The translations under genes were made by a program, and so were the position numbers. Shown one piece after another: positions 29,988 to 39,427 of a DNA stretch of 64,000 nucleotides. Each line of letters begins with the position of its first letter. The first letter of the stretch is position 1. This DNA comes from Pseudarthrobacter sp. NS4. GTDB lineage: Bacteria; Actinomycetota; Actinomycetes; Actinomycetales; Micrococcaceae. The notes beneath the pieces were generated by a model. It was given only the letters and a program-made list of their open reading frames with translations, ran no database searches and was not told the origin of the DNA. The stretch covers positions 2,976,001-3,040,000 of the forward strand of contig NZ_CP103288.1 in the NCBI RefSeq assembly GCF_024758005.1. Direction: 5' to 3'.

Positions 29988-31139
29988 GTGAAGATTGACT
30001 TCGCTTCATCGAGGCAATCAACCCTTGGTGTTGAATGGGAGCTCGCGCTGGTCGATGGCAGCACCGGGGAGCTCGCTTCCGTAGCCAATCAGGTGCTGCG
30101 CGGTGTCGCGTCCCGCCATCCTGAGTTGAACGAGGACGACGAACACCCGCATATCAAGCAGGAACTGCTGCTGAATACGGTGGAGCTGGTCACGGGTATC
30201 TGTGAAACTGCCGCCGACGCCAAGGAGGACCTGAGCCGGTCCCTCGCCGCGGTCCGGGAGATCACGGATCCGATGGGTGTGGAACTGTTCTGCGCCGGCA
30301 GCCACCCGTTCAGCCCGCCGCAGCTGCAGCCGGTGACGGACAAGGCCCGCTACGCCAAGCTGATCGACCGCACGCAGTGGTGGGGACGGCAGATGGTGAT
30401 TTACGGCGTGCATGTGCACGTGGGGCTGGACCGCCGCGAGAAAGCCCTCCCGGTGCTTGACGGGCTGGTTAATTACTTCCCGCATTTCCAGGCCCTTTCC
30501 GCGTCCAGCCCGTTCTGGGGCGGCGAGGACACAGGCTACGCGTCGCAGCGGGCCCTCATGTTCCAGCAGCTGCCCACAGCCGGCCTGCCGTTCCAGTTCC
30601 GGTCCTGGGAGGAATACGAGTCCTACGTCCAGGACATGTTTACCACCGGAGTAATCGACACACTCTCCGAAATCCGCTGGGACATCCGGCCGGTCCCGAA
30701 CCTGGGCACCATTGAGATGCGAATCTGCGACGGCCTCGCCACGTTGGAGGAAGTCGGCGCAATCGCCGCGCTCACCCAATGCCTCGTGGACGAGTTTTCC
30801 ACCACCCTGGACAACGGCGGCAGCATTCCCACCATGCCGCCTTGGCACATCCAGGAGAACAAGTGGCGGGCTGCGCGCTACGGCATGGACGCCATCATCA
30901 TCCTTGACGCCGCGGGCAAGGAACAGCTGGTCACCGACCACCTGCTGGATACCCTGAACCGGCTGGAACCGGTTGCGGCCAAGCTGCGTTGTGCCGACGA
31001 ACTCGCCGACGTGGAGAAGATTATCCGCCGCGGCGCGGGGTACCAGCGCCAGCGGCGGGTTGCCGCCGAGCACGGCGGAGACCTCCAGGCCGTGGTGCTG
31101 GACCTCGTCAAGCAGATGCGGAACGGCCCCACCGCCTGA
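29988..31139 (+). CDS. Carboxylate-amine ligase, YbdK/GCS2 family
   Basis: 383 residues of the glutamate-cysteine ligase type 2 fold. The opening IDFASSRQSTLGVEWELALVD, HVHVGLDRREKALP and RWDIRPVPNLGTIEMRICD are the expected blocks. In E. coli YbdK has weak glutamate-cysteine ligase activity, and actinobacteria use mycothiol instead of glutathione, so the substrate here is uncertain. The GTG at 29988 has TAAGGA six bases upstream; the longer open frame starts inside the GH3 gene region and is not used. Its end is 21 bases from the convergent tsaD stop. Confidence 0.88.
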   Translation: MKIDFASSRQSTLGVEWELALVDGSTGELASVANQVLRGVASRHPELNEDDEHPHIKQELLLNTVELVTGICETAADAKEDLSRSLAAVREITDPMGVELFCAGSHPFSPPQLQPVTDKARYAKLIDRTQWWGRQMVIYGVHVHVGLDRREKALPVLDGLVNYFPHFQALSASSPFWGGEDTGYASQRALMFQQLPTAGLPFQFRSWEEYESYVQDMFTTGVIDTLSEIRWDIRPVPNLGTIEMRICDGLATLEEVGAIAALTQCLVDEFSTTLDNGGSIPTMPPWHIQENKWRAARYGMDAIIILDAAGKEQLVTDHLLDTLNRLEPVAAKLRCADELADVEKIIRRGAGYQRQRRVAAEHGGDLQAVVLDLVKQMRNGPTA

Positions 31140-31160
31140 TTCTTCCCCCGTTGCCCCCGG

Positions 31161-32291
31161 TCAGGCGGGCAGCGACACCGAGGTGACCGGCATGGACGAG
31201 TCCGGGGCGAAACTGATTCCGCTCGGCTTCACCCCTGCCATTACCAGCTGCGCACCCAGCGCCGCCACCATGGCACCGTTGTCCGTGCACAGGTCCAGCG
31301 GAGGCACGTGGAGCCGTATTCCGGCCGAGGCACAGCGCTGGCCGGTCAGCTCGCGCAGGCGCGAGTTTGCCGCCACCCCGCCGCCCAGCAGGACGTCCTT
31401 GATGCCGTGCTCCCGGCAGGCAAGAACGGCTTTGGACGAGATGATGTCCACCACGGCTTCCTGGAATGCTGCGGCGATATCTGCCACCGGTATGTCCTGG
31501 CCACGGGCTTCGAACTGCTCCACGCACCGGGCGACGGCTGTCTTCAGCCCGCTGAAGGACCAGTCGTAGCGGTGCTTGCCGGGCTCTTCGGCGGTTCCCA
31601 TGTACTTGGGCTGGCTGAGGCCCCGGGGGAAGCGAATGGACTTCGGGTTGCCGGTACGGGCCACTTTGTCGATGGCGGGCCCGCCCGGGTAGCCCAGTCC
31701 CAGGATGCGGGCCACCTTGTCGTAGGCCTCCCCCGCGGCGTCGTCGATGGTGGAGCCCAGCAGCACCACGTCGTCGGTGATGCTGTTGATCTTCAGGATT
31801 TCGGTATGGCCGCCGGACACCAGCAGGGCGCCCAGGTTTTCGGGCAGCTGCGGAGCTTTCAGCGGGCCGCCGCGGCGCTGTCCGTCTTTGTGCTGCCCGT
31901 CGTTCCGCTGCCCGTCCAGGAGTCCCACGCCCACGTGCGCCACCAGGTGGTTGATGGCGTACAGCGGCTTGCCGGTGGCCACGGCCAGGGCCTTCGCGGC
32001 ACAGACGCCTACCATCAGCGCCCCGGCGAGTCCGGGGCCGGAGGTGACGGCGATGGCGTCCACCTCGTCCAGCCTGACTCCGGCGTCGGACAATGCCTGT
32101 TCCAGGGTGGGGACAAAGGCGTCAAGGTGCGCCCTGGAGGCAATTTCCGGGATGACACCGCCGAAGCGGACGTGTTCGTCCATCGATGAGGACACAGTGT
32201 TGGTCAGGAGCGTGGTCCCCCGGACGATGCCCACGCCGGTTTCATCGCAGGACGATTCGATGCCCAGGACCAGTGGCCGGGTCTGGTTCAT
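31161..32291 (-). CDS. tsaD: tRNA N6-adenosine threonylcarbamoyltransferase TsaD
   Basis: Transfers threonylcarbamoyl to A37 of ANN-decoding tRNAs, with TsaB and TsaE. 376 residues of the ASKHA fold: [14 protein letters not shown] at the N-terminus, metal-binding His115 and His119 in [16 protein letters not shown], and the C-terminal [11 protein letters not shown]. Between the metal site and VSGGHT there is an unusual hydrophilic loop at residues 126-140 of three five-residue repeats ([15 protein letters not shown]) encoded by 15-base tandem repeats. The start ATG overlaps the rimI stop by four bases. Last gene of the alr-tsaE-tsaB-rimI-tsaD operon. Confidence 0.96.
   Translation of the reverse strand: MNQTRPLVLGIESSCDETGVGIVRGTTLLTNTVSSSMDEHVRFGGVIPEIASRAHLDAFVPTLEQALSDAGVRLDEVDAIAVTSGPGLAGALMVGVCAAKALAVATGKPLYAINHLVAHVGVGLLDGQRNDGQHKDGQRRGGPLKAPQLPENLGALLVSGGHTEILKINSITDDVVLLGSTIDDAAGEAYDKVARILGLGYPGGPAIDKVARTGNPKSIRFPRGLSQPKYMGTAEEPGKHRYDWSFSGLKTAVARCVEQFEARGQDIPVADIAAAFQEAVVDIISSKAVLACREHGIKDVLLGGGVAANSRLRELTGQRCASAGIRLHVPPLDLCTDNGAMVAALGAQLVMAGVKPSGISFAPDSSMPVTSVSLPA
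31872..31916 (-). repeat. Three 15-bp tandem repeats inside tsaD
   Basis: Units at 31902-31916, 31887-31901 and 31872-31886 encode [10 protein letters not shown] and DGQRR. The first nine bases of each unit are nearly identical. The array is in frame, so copy-number change would not break tsaD. Confidence 0.85.
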
Positions 32292-32791
32292 GGCTGGCCT
32301 CCTTCTGTTTCATCATCGCCGGTGAGCTGGAGCCTCATAATCAGGGCATCGACGCCGTCGCGGTAGTACCGCGGGCGGACATGGATCTGCTCGAACCCGA
32401 AGCGGAGGTACAGCCGCTGCGCCCGGGGGTTGTCCGCGCGCACTTCCAGGAGGACGTCCGCGGCGTTCCGGCGGCGGGCCTCGTCGATGAGGTTGGTCAG
32501 CAGGGTGCTGCCAATGCCCATGCCCTCATAACCAGGAACGACGGCGATCGTCTGCACGTCCGCGATCGGTTCGATGCACATGAGGCCCGCGTATCCCACA
32601 ATGCCGTCCGTGCTTTCCGCCACCAGATAGCGCCGGGTTTCCGGCTGGGCCAGCTCGTCGAAAAACATGTCCAGGGGCCAGGCGTCAACGGGGAAAAGCC
32701 TTTGCTCAAGGGCGTTGACGGCCGGGACGTCGTCCACGGTCATGTCCCGTACGGAGATGCCTGCCGTGCGGGGATCAGGAGTGGTGCTCAC
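32288..32791 (-). CDS. rimI: Ribosomal-protein-alanine N-acetyltransferase RimI
   Basis: 167 residues of the GNAT fold with the acetyl-CoA loop [15 protein letters not shown] and the [23 protein letters not shown] block typical of RimI. It would acetylate the N-terminal residue of ribosomal protein S18 or similar targets. It overlaps tsaB and tsaD by four bases on each side (ATGA), so it is translationally coupled to both. Confidence 0.9.
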   Translation of the reverse strand: MSTTPDPRTAGISVRDMTVDDVPAVNALEQRLFPVDAWPLDMFFDELAQPETRRYLVAESTDGIVGYAGLMCIEPIADVQTIAVVPGYEGMGIGSTLLTNLIDEARRRNAADVLLEVRADNPRAQRLYLRFGFEQIHVRPRYYRDGVDALIMRLQLTGDDETEGGQP

Positions 32792-33459
32792 AGTGCCCTC
32801 TTCCTCGGTCCGGGGACCTGCGCATCGGATTCGCGCAGGTACAGCGGCGTGGAGTCAAGAAGGCCGTTGCCGGAGGCCAGCCGGGCCAGTGCGAACTGGC
32901 CCAGGTACAGCGCATCAGGCTGTTCGTGGGCAAACTCCGGGTCGGCCCGGAGCATGTCAGCGTAGAGTCCGGCCCCGGCCCCAAAGGCGGGAAGGACCGG
33001 CAGGTCCGCCGCCGAGCCGACGTGGGGACCGTCCTCGAGCCGGGGCAGCTGGCCCTCGGCCAGACTGTAGCGGGCCCAGTAAACCTCCTTGCGGCGGGCG
33101 TCCGTCACCACAAGGAAATCGGGGACAGCTGCAGTGGATTCGGCCACTTCCAGGGCTACCGCGTCCAGGCTCATCAGGCCGTGCAGCGGCTTGCCCCAGA
33201 CAAACGCGAGGGTACGCGCCGTCGCAATGCCGGACCGCAGGCCGGTGAAGGGACCCGGACCGACGCCGACCACCAGGGCGTCGATGTCCTGTCCGGTGAC
33301 GCCGGCGGCGGCAAGCATGTCCGCGATCCCTGGTGCCAGCACTTCCGCGTGGCTTCGGGTGTCCTCGGTGGAGAAGGCGGCGACCACGCCCTCGAGGGCA
33401 TCATCCGATACGAGTGCGGCGCTGGCGACAGCCGAGGTATCAATGGCAAGGATCAGCAT
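32788..33459 (-). CDS. tsaB: tRNA threonylcarbamoyladenosine biosynthesis protein TsaB
   Basis: 223 residues. Opens MLILAIDTSAVASAALV as in the family and has VGVGPGPFTGLRSGIATA, the TsaB signature. It is an inactive ASKHA paralogue that heterodimerises with TsaD to make t6A. The ATG at 33459 is used: it overlaps the tsaE stop (TGATG), while the longer open frame upstream is inside tsaE. Confidence 0.94.
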   Translation of the reverse strand: MLILAIDTSAVASAALVSDDALEGVVAAFSTEDTRSHAEVLAPGIADMLAAAGVTGQDIDALVVGVGPGPFTGLRSGIATARTLAFVWGKPLHGLMSLDAVALEVAESTAAVPDFLVVTDARRKEVYWARYSLAEGQLPRLEDGPHVGSAADLPVLPAFGAGAGLYADMLRADPEFAHEQPDALYLGQFALARLASGNGLLDSTPLYLRESDAQVPGPRKRAL

Positions 33460-34082
33460 CAGTCTTTCCCTTCCGCGCTGCGCAGCTCTGAGGCGCCCAG
33501 CTCCGGGGCAACCGGCCACCGCGGACCATACCCGCGCATGACGATGGTGCGGGGCTCGTCAGTGTCCTCGTTGTCGAAGTCAAGGCTCCCTGCAGGCCCG
33601 CTGCCGGGGTCGGGGGTGGAACCAGGTCCTGCGGCACTGAGTCCGATGGCACGGTGCAGGTCGATTTCGAGCCTGCTTTCGCTCAGGTGCTCCACCCGGT
33701 CATGCCCCCATTCAACTACCGTCACCGAGGAGTCCAGGGTGTTTTCCAGGTCAATGTCGTCGATCTCGGCGGCTGAGCCGAGGCGGTAGGCGTCCACATG
33801 CACCAGGTCCGGGCCGCCGGGGCGGGGACCGTCCCGCAGGTTGGGATGGATGCGGACCAGGACGAAGGTGGGCGAAATGATCCCGGCGCGGACCCCCAGC
33901 CCCTCCCCCAGCCCCTGCGTAAAGGTGGTTTTTCCGGCGCCCAGTTCGCCGGAGAGCACCAGCAGGTCCCCCGCCTCCAGCACCCCGGCGAGGCCGACGG
34001 CGAGCGCATGGGTCTGGTCCGCCGTCGTCGCGGTGAAGGTCTTTTCCCAGTTCGGCAGGGCCGCCGGTTCGAAGGCGTTCAC
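33459..34082 (-). CDS. tsaE: tRNA threonylcarbamoyladenosine biosynthesis ATPase TsaE
   Basis: 207 residues. P-loop SGELGAGKTTFTQGLGEGL near 45-63, VHVDAYRLG, and VVEWGHD mark the TsaE ATPase that turns over the TsaBD complex. It carries a C-terminal extension of about 50 residues rich in Gly, Pro and Asp (GSTPDPGSGPAGS) that is longer than in E. coli. The GTG start overlaps the alr stop by four bases (GTGA). Confidence 0.94.
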   Translation of the reverse strand: MNAFEPAALPNWEKTFTATTADQTHALAVGLAGVLEAGDLLVLSGELGAGKTTFTQGLGEGLGVRAGIISPTFVLVRIHPNLRDGPRPGGPDLVHVDAYRLGSAAEIDDIDLENTLDSSVTVVEWGHDRVEHLSESRLEIDLHRAIGLSAAGPGSTPDPGSGPAGSLDFDNEDTDEPRTIVMRGYGPRWPVAPELGASELRSAEGKD

Positions 34083-35299
34083 GCGGCCCCCTCCCCGTGC
34101 AGCCCGGCAGCGGTGTCCTGTTCATTGATGAAGCGGCGGGGCACCCGCGGGCTGATCCGCGTCACGATCTCGTAGTTGATGGTCCCGGCGGCGCGCGCCC
34201 AGTCGTCGGCGGTGGGGCCGCCGTCGTCTCCGTTCCCGAACAGTTCAGCCTCGGCGCCCAGCAGTCCGGCTCCGGCCGCGCCCGTTTGACCGAGGTCGAT
34301 CACCATCTGGTCCATGGCGATCCGTCCAACCACCGGGTACGTCCTGCCGGCCACCCGGACGGGGCCTCCGGTGGCAATGCGCGGCACGCCGTCGGCATAG
34401 CCCATGGGGATGAGGGCCAGGGTGCTGCGGCCGCTCGTATGGTAGCGGAGGCCGTAGGAGACGCCCTGCCCGTCCGGCACCTCCTTGCACTGGGACACCA
34501 GGGTCCGGAGCGTCATGGCGGGGCGGAGCCCGAGTTCCGCGGAGGTTTGTCCTTCGAAGGGCGAGAGTCCGTAAATGCCCAGGCCCGCGCGGACCAGGTC
34601 AAAGTGTGTGTCCGGCCGGGAGAGCGTTGCCGGGGTGTTGGCCAGGTGCCGTACTTCCGGGTCCACTCCGGCGTCTTCGGCAACGGCCAGCGCTTCCCGG
34701 AACACCGCCAGCTGCTGGTCGGTTTCGGGCCGTTCCGGCTCATCGGCAACGGCAAGGTGGGAAAAGATACCCACGACGCGCAGCAGCCCCTGGTCCTGGT
34801 ATTCCATCGCCTCGCCCACCAGTGAGTCCCAGGTATCGGGGGTGGCCCCGTTTCGTCCCAGGCCCGTGTCCACTTTCAGGTGGATGCGCGCGGGGCGCTC
34901 CTGTTCCCGGGCTGCCGCCACGATGCGCTCAAGTTCCCACCCCGAACATCCAATGTCGACGCCGGCGGCCACCGCGGCGCCAAAGTTGCTGTCCACGGTG
35001 TGCAGCCATGCCAGCAGCGGCGCGTCAATGCCGGCAGCCCGCAGGGCCAGGGCCTCCGAGATGTGGGCCACGCCAAGCCAGGAGGCGCCTCCTTGGATCG
35101 CCGCCCGCGCCACTTGAACCGCACCATGCCCGTACGCATCGGCCTTGACGACGGCCATGACTTTCGCCGGGGATGCGGCGGCGGCGAGGCGGCGGACGTT
35201 GTGCCGGATGGCGCCGAGGTCGATCACGGCGGACCGCTCGTGGCGGGGGTCCTGTCCAGGGGCAGCGCTGAATTCACCGGTTGTTGCGGGGTAAGTCAC
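34079..35299 (-). CDS. alr: Alanine racemase
   Basis: Makes D-alanine for peptidoglycan using PLP. 406 residues: the PLP lysine is in AVVKADAYGHGAVQVA, the catalytic tyrosine in GVSYGLRY, and GRIAMDQMVIDLG is the family's C-terminal block. The GTG at 35299 (VTYPATTGEF) is the most sensible start; the open frame upstream is low-complexity shadow. First gene of the coupled alr-tsaE-tsaB-rimI-tsaD operon, linking wall precursor and tRNA modification genes as in many actinobacteria. Confidence 0.95.
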   Translation of the reverse strand: MTYPATTGEFSAAPGQDPRHERSAVIDLGAIRHNVRRLAAAASPAKVMAVVKADAYGHGAVQVARAAIQGGASWLGVAHISEALALRAAGIDAPLLAWLHTVDSNFGAAVAAGVDIGCSGWELERIVAAAREQERPARIHLKVDTGLGRNGATPDTWDSLVGEAMEYQDQGLLRVVGIFSHLAVADEPERPETDQQLAVFREALAVAEDAGVDPEVRHLANTPATLSRPDTHFDLVRAGLGIYGLSPFEGQTSAELGLRPAMTLRTLVSQCKEVPDGQGVSYGLRYHTSGRSTLALIPMGYADGVPRIATGGPVRVAGRTYPVVGRIAMDQMVIDLGQTGAAGAGLLGAEAELFGNGDDGGPTADDWARAAGTINYEIVTRISPRVPRRFINEQDTAAGLHGEGAA

Positions 35300-35417
35300 C
35301 TTAGTGATTCTAGTGCGGGCACTTCGGGCCGAATAATCACGCCGGCGGGGGCTCCATTCCGGAACCGGCGGCAGCCGCGGGCGCCCCCGGAGGATGCTCC
35401 AGCCCAGGGAGTGGCCC

Positions 35418-36509
35418 TCAGGCGTCCGAAAGGTGGGCGATGGTGGCTGCAGCCCTGCGCTGCGCGGCGAGCGGGACGTCCTGGATGATCTCAGCGAGGA
35501 AGCCAAAACGCCGAAGCCACTGGCTCATCTGCCGTTCGGGCCGGGCGTTGGCGCGCTTCCACCAGTCGGCGATATCACCCCAGCCGGGCGCAGCGAGCGA
35601 GCCGCCCACCTCCTGTACCGCCAGCGAGGCGCACAGGTTGGCGAAGCGCAGCCTGTTTCCCAGCGGCCAGCCGGCCAGGCTTCCGACAATGAACGCGGCG
35701 TCGAAACAGTCACCGGCGCCGGTGGGGTCGAAAGCCTTCACTGGAAGGGACGGCACCCACTCCTCCTCCCCCGTCTCCGAATCCACCGCCATGGCGCCCT
35801 GGGGGCCGAGTGTCACCACTGCCACGGGAACGCGGTCCGCCAGCGCGTACAGGGCAGTCCAGGGATCGTCCTTTCCGGTAAAGGCCATGGCCTCACGCTG
35901 GTTGGGCAGGAACGCATGGAAGTACTGCAGGTTCTCCAGCCGGACCGGCGCCCATTCCCCCGTGGGGTCCCACCCGACGTCACCGAACAGCTTGACCCCC
36001 GCCTGGTGGGCCGCCTTCGCCCACGGTTCCACCTCCACCCCCACTTCTGCGATCCCCGCGAGCGCCGGAGGAGGGGTGCCGATCAACTCCGAGGATGTGA
36101 CCGGAGGGGCGTGGCCATGGGTCACCAAGGACCGGTCCTTGTCCACGCACAGGGAGACGGTTACCGGTGAATGCCAGCCTGGCACCCGCCGGGACAGGCT
36201 GAGGTCCACGTGTTCCTGGCTGGAGAGGATCTTCCAGTTGAAGTCGCCGTAGCCGTCATCGCCGAATGCGGCGGCCAGGCCTGTCTTGAGTCCCAGGCGG
36301 GCCGCCGCGATGGCCTGGTTGGCCACCCCGCCGGGGCAGCTGCCCATTCCGTCGCTCCAGATTTCGGTGCCGGGTTCCGGGCTATGGGGAAGGCCGGTGA
36401 AGATGATGTCCTGGAATACCGTCCCGGCCAGGAGGAGATCCAGCCCGGGTTCGCTGAACGGGCGGACAGCAGCCAGGGGGTCGAAGGGGCGGGCTGGGAT
36501 CGCGTCCAT
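35418..36509 (-). CDS. PfkB family carbohydrate kinase
   Basis: 363 residues of the ribokinase fold. An N-terminal DLLLAGTVFQDIIFTGLP strand, the substrate motif CPGGVANQAIAAARLG, and the C-terminal PfkB signature DPTGAGDCFDAAFIVG with the catalytic aspartate are all present. The sugar cannot be told. The ATG at 36509 (MDAIPARP) is used; starts at 36539 and 36626 are possible, the last running into the divergent gene. It is divergent from a GH4 glucosidase, and the pair may serve uptake and use of one sugar. Confidence 0.85.
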   Translation of the reverse strand: MDAIPARPFDPLAAVRPFSEPGLDLLLAGTVFQDIIFTGLPHSPEPGTEIWSDGMGSCPGGVANQAIAAARLGLKTGLAAAFGDDGYGDFNWKILSSQEHVDLSLSRRVPGWHSPVTVSLCVDKDRSLVTHGHAPPVTSSELIGTPPPALAGIAEVGVEVEPWAKAAHQAGVKLFGDVGWDPTGEWAPVRLENLQYFHAFLPNQREAMAFTGKDDPWTALYALADRVPVAVVTLGPQGAMAVDSETGEEEWVPSLPVKAFDPTGAGDCFDAAFIVGSLAGWPLGNRLRFANLCASLAVQEVGGSLAAPGWGDIADWWKRANARPERQMSQWLRRFGFLAEIIQDVPLAAQRRAAATIAHLSDA

Positions 36510-36579
36510 GTCCGGCACGATACGCCGTGCCGGTGACATCCGGTAGGGGACGCCCCGTGCCGGGCCTAGACTGCTGGTT

Positions 36580-37986
36580 ATGCGGCTTCTGATTGCCGGC
36601 GGCGGAGGTTTCCGGGTGCCGCTCATCTACCGGGCACTGGCCTCGGGCCGCTTTGCCGGGCTGGCCACCGAACTGGTGCTGTTCGACGTCGACGCTTCCC
36701 GCCTTGCCGCCGTCACCGCCGTTTTGCACAGTATGCCCGACGCCCCGGGCGCCCGCCTTCCGGTCCGCTCCACCACCAGCCTTCCGGAAGCCCTCGCCGG
36801 GGCCGACATGGTGTTTGCAGCCATCCGGCCCGGCGGAACGGCCGGACGGGTTGCGGATGAACGGGTGGCCCAGGACCTCGGGGTGCTGGGGCAGGAAACC
36901 ACCGGAGCCGGCGGCATCTCCTACGCCCTGCGGACCATCCCGCACATGCTGGAACTGGCCCGGCTGATGAAGGAACATTGCCCGGAGGCGTGGCTGATCA
37001 ACTTCACCAACCCTGCCGGCATGGTCACCGAGGCGCTGCTTCCCCTCCTGGGCCGCCGCGTCATCGGGATCTGCGACTCGGCGGGCGGGCTGGTACAGCG
37101 GGCTGCCCGTGCGGCCGGGGCGGCGCTGCCCGATGGACGGCTCGACGCCGTGGGCTACTACGGGCTGAACCACCTGGGCTGGCTGTACAAACTGGAGTCC
37201 GGCGGCCGGGACGTGCTTCCGGACCTGCTCGCAGACCCCGGCGCCCTGCAGTCGTTCGAAGAGGGCAGGCTGTTTCCGCAGCCGTTCCTTGCCAGGCTGG
37301 GGGCGCTTCCGAACGAGTACCTGTACTACTACTACCGGGGCGAGGAAGCACGGCTGGCAATGCGGGCCATGGCCAGCACCCGCGGGGAGACCATCCATGT
37401 CCAGCAGCAGGAGCTGTATCCACGGCTGGCCGCTGCCGGGGATAATGCCTTCCGGCTCTGGGAGGAGGCGCGGCGTTCCCGCGAGGAGGGCTACCTGGCC
37501 GAAGCACGCGCCGACGGCGGGCAGCGCGACGAGGACGACCTCGCCGGCGGCGGCTATGAACGGGTGGCACTGGCCGCCATGAGCGCACTCTCGGGAGCCG
37601 GGGAGACGCAGCTGATCCTGAACACCTGCAACTCCCTGCCCTCCGAAACCATGCCGGCCACTGCTGAAGCAGCCGCTTCCCAGGCCGCCATTCCCGGCCT
37701 GCCGGCGGACGCCGTCGTCGAACTTCCCTGCGCCGTCACCCCCGACGGCGCGCATCCGCTGCCCCAGCAGGAACCACCGGAACCACGGCTTGGGCTGCTT
37801 CGCCGGGTCAAGGACGTGGAACGGCTCACGGTCCGGGCCGCGGCAAACGGTGACCGGGATGCGGCCCTGGCAGCGTTCGCCCTGCATCCCCTGGTGGATT
37901 CGGTGGATCTGGCGGCGGAACTCCTGGCTGGCTACGAGCGGGCCTTCCCCGGGCTGCAGCAGCTGTGGCGCGGGGCCGGGAGTTAA
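36580..37986 (+). CDS. Glycoside hydrolase family 4, 6-phospho-beta-glucosidase type
   Basis: 468 residues. The NAD-binding N-terminus LLIAGGGGFRVPLIYRAL, GQETTGAGG, LINFTNPAGMVTEAL, the metal-binding Cys region GICDSAGG and GYYGLNHLGW define GH4, which cleaves by NAD+- and Mn-dependent redox chemistry. The FTNPAG/NHLGW pattern fits phospho-beta-glucosidases, which act on sugars phosphorylated during PTS uptake. No PTS transporter is adjacent; an orphan EIIA gene lies 30 kb away. Divergent from the PfkB kinase with about 70 bases between them. Confidence 0.88.
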   Translation: MRLLIAGGGGFRVPLIYRALASGRFAGLATELVLFDVDASRLAAVTAVLHSMPDAPGARLPVRSTTSLPEALAGADMVFAAIRPGGTAGRVADERVAQDLGVLGQETTGAGGISYALRTIPHMLELARLMKEHCPEAWLINFTNPAGMVTEALLPLLGRRVIGICDSAGGLVQRAARAAGAALPDGRLDAVGYYGLNHLGWLYKLESGGRDVLPDLLADPGALQSFEEGRLFPQPFLARLGALPNEYLYYYYRGEEARLAMRAMASTRGETIHVQQQELYPRLAAAGDNAFRLWEEARRSREEGYLAEARADGGQRDEDDLAGGGYERVALAAMSALSGAGETQLILNTCNSLPSETMPATAEAAASQAAIPGLPADAVVELPCAVTPDGAHPLPQQEPPEPRLGLLRRVKDVERLTVRAAANGDRDAALAAFALHPLVDSVDLAAELLAGYERAFPGLQQLWRGAGS

Positions 37987-38082
37987 CACACATCGGCGGG
38001 CGTGAGGGAAGGAGTAGTGTTTTTATCGAATGCGCACTGAACCGGCGCCCATCAGACGTGCCGGTGCCCGGAAGGAGGTCCC

Positions 38083-39348
38083 GTGGCATTGATCCGCAGG
38101 GTCGCTTTGCTCTCCCTCCACACCTCCCCCATGGAGCAGCCGGGGTCCGGTGACGCGGGCGGGATGAACGTCTACATCCGCGAACTGGCCTCCGCCCTGG
38201 CCGAAGCCGGGGTGGAAGTGGAGATCTTCACGCGCGCCACCTCGGCCGGCCAACCCGCCGTCGAACACCCTGATCCCGGTGTCTGCGTGCACAACGTCCT
38301 CGCCGGCCCGCCGAACAAGATCCCCAAAGAAGAACTTCCCGGCCTGCTGCACAGCATGGTGGCCGAGATTGAACAGATCCGCCGGCGGCAGCCGCACGGC
38401 CGGTACGACGTCATCCATTCCCACTATTGGGTGTCGGGCATTGCAGGCCTGGAGCTGTCCGAACTGTGGGGCGTGCCGCTGGTCCACACCATGCACACCA
38501 TGGCCAAGGTCAAGAACCTGCTGCTGGAATCGGGCGAGCAGCCCGAGCCGCGGCGGCGTGAGCTCGGCGAGCACCGCATCGTTGACGGTGCTGCCCGGCT
38601 GATCGCCAATACGAGTTCCGAGGCGGCCGAACTGGTGTCGCATTACGGGGCCACGTACGACCGGATTGATATCGCGCCTCCAGGTGTGGACCTCAGTACC
38701 TTCACGCCGGCCTTCCGGAGCAGGGCCAGGGCCGAGCGCGGCATTGACCAGGATACTTTCCACCTGATGTTCGCCGGCCGCATCCAGCGGTTGAAGGGCC
38801 CCCAGATCCTGGTCAAAGCTGCCGCGCTCCTCCGGAGCCGGCGGCCCGACATCAACCTGCGGCTCACCATCCTGGGCTCCCTGAGCGGGAACAAGGAGTT
38901 CAACCTGCGGCGGCTGATTGCCGAGGCGGGCATGGACGACGTCGTCACGCAGCTTCCGCCGGTCAAGGCACCGGAACTCGCGGCCTGGTTCCGGGCGGCA
39001 GACGTTGTGGTGATGCCGTCCTTCAGTGAATCCTTTGGCCTGGTGGCACTTGAGGCGCAGGCCTGCGGCACCCCGGTGGTGGCCACCCGGGTGGGCGGGC
39101 TCTCGCGTGCCGTCTTCCACGGGCGGACCGGGCTGCTGGTGGACGGTCATCACGCCGCCGATTGGGCGGAAGCGCTGGAGGCCCTCTACGACGATCCCGC
39201 CACCCGCGAGGACATGGGGCGCGCAGCCGCCATCCGGGCCCAGAACTCCGGCTGGGCCCGCACTGCCGCCATCACGCTCGAAAGCTACCACGCCGCCGTC
39301 GACCGCCATGTGGGGCCGCAGCTCGTGCCGGTGGTTCCCTCTTACTGA
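38083..39348 (+). CDS. mshA: D-inositol-3-phosphate glycosyltransferase MshA
   Basis: First enzyme of mycothiol synthesis: joins N-acetylglucosamine from UDP-GlcNAc to inositol 1-phosphate. 421 residues of the GT-B fold: SGDAGGMNVYIREL at the N-terminus, HSHYWVSGIAGL, and the donor-site motif SFSESFGLVALEAQACG. These match MshA more closely than other GT4 enzymes. The GTG start at 38083 has a perfect AAGGAGGT just upstream. Its inositol phosphate would be supplied by ino1, about 6 kb away in this window. mshB, mshC and mshD are not here. Confidence 0.92.
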   Translation: MALIRRVALLSLHTSPMEQPGSGDAGGMNVYIRELASALAEAGVEVEIFTRATSAGQPAVEHPDPGVCVHNVLAGPPNKIPKEELPGLLHSMVAEIEQIRRRQPHGRYDVIHSHYWVSGIAGLELSELWGVPLVHTMHTMAKVKNLLLESGEQPEPRRRELGEHRIVDGAARLIANTSSEAAELVSHYGATYDRIDIAPPGVDLSTFTPAFRSRARAERGIDQDTFHLMFAGRIQRLKGPQILVKAAALLRSRRPDINLRLTILGSLSGNKEFNLRRLIAEAGMDDVVTQLPPVKAPELAAWFRAADVVVMPSFSESFGLVALEAQACGTPVVATRVGGLSRAVFHGRTGLLVDGHHAADWAEALEALYDDPATREDMGRAAAIRAQNSGWARTAAITLESYHAAVDRHVGPQLVPVVPSY

Positions 39349-39427
39349 TTTTTCCGGTGCTGTTGCTGCGGGGCTGTTAGCTTAGGGGCAGGTGCTCCGG
39401 CACCAGCCCTTCCAGGAAAGGACAAAG

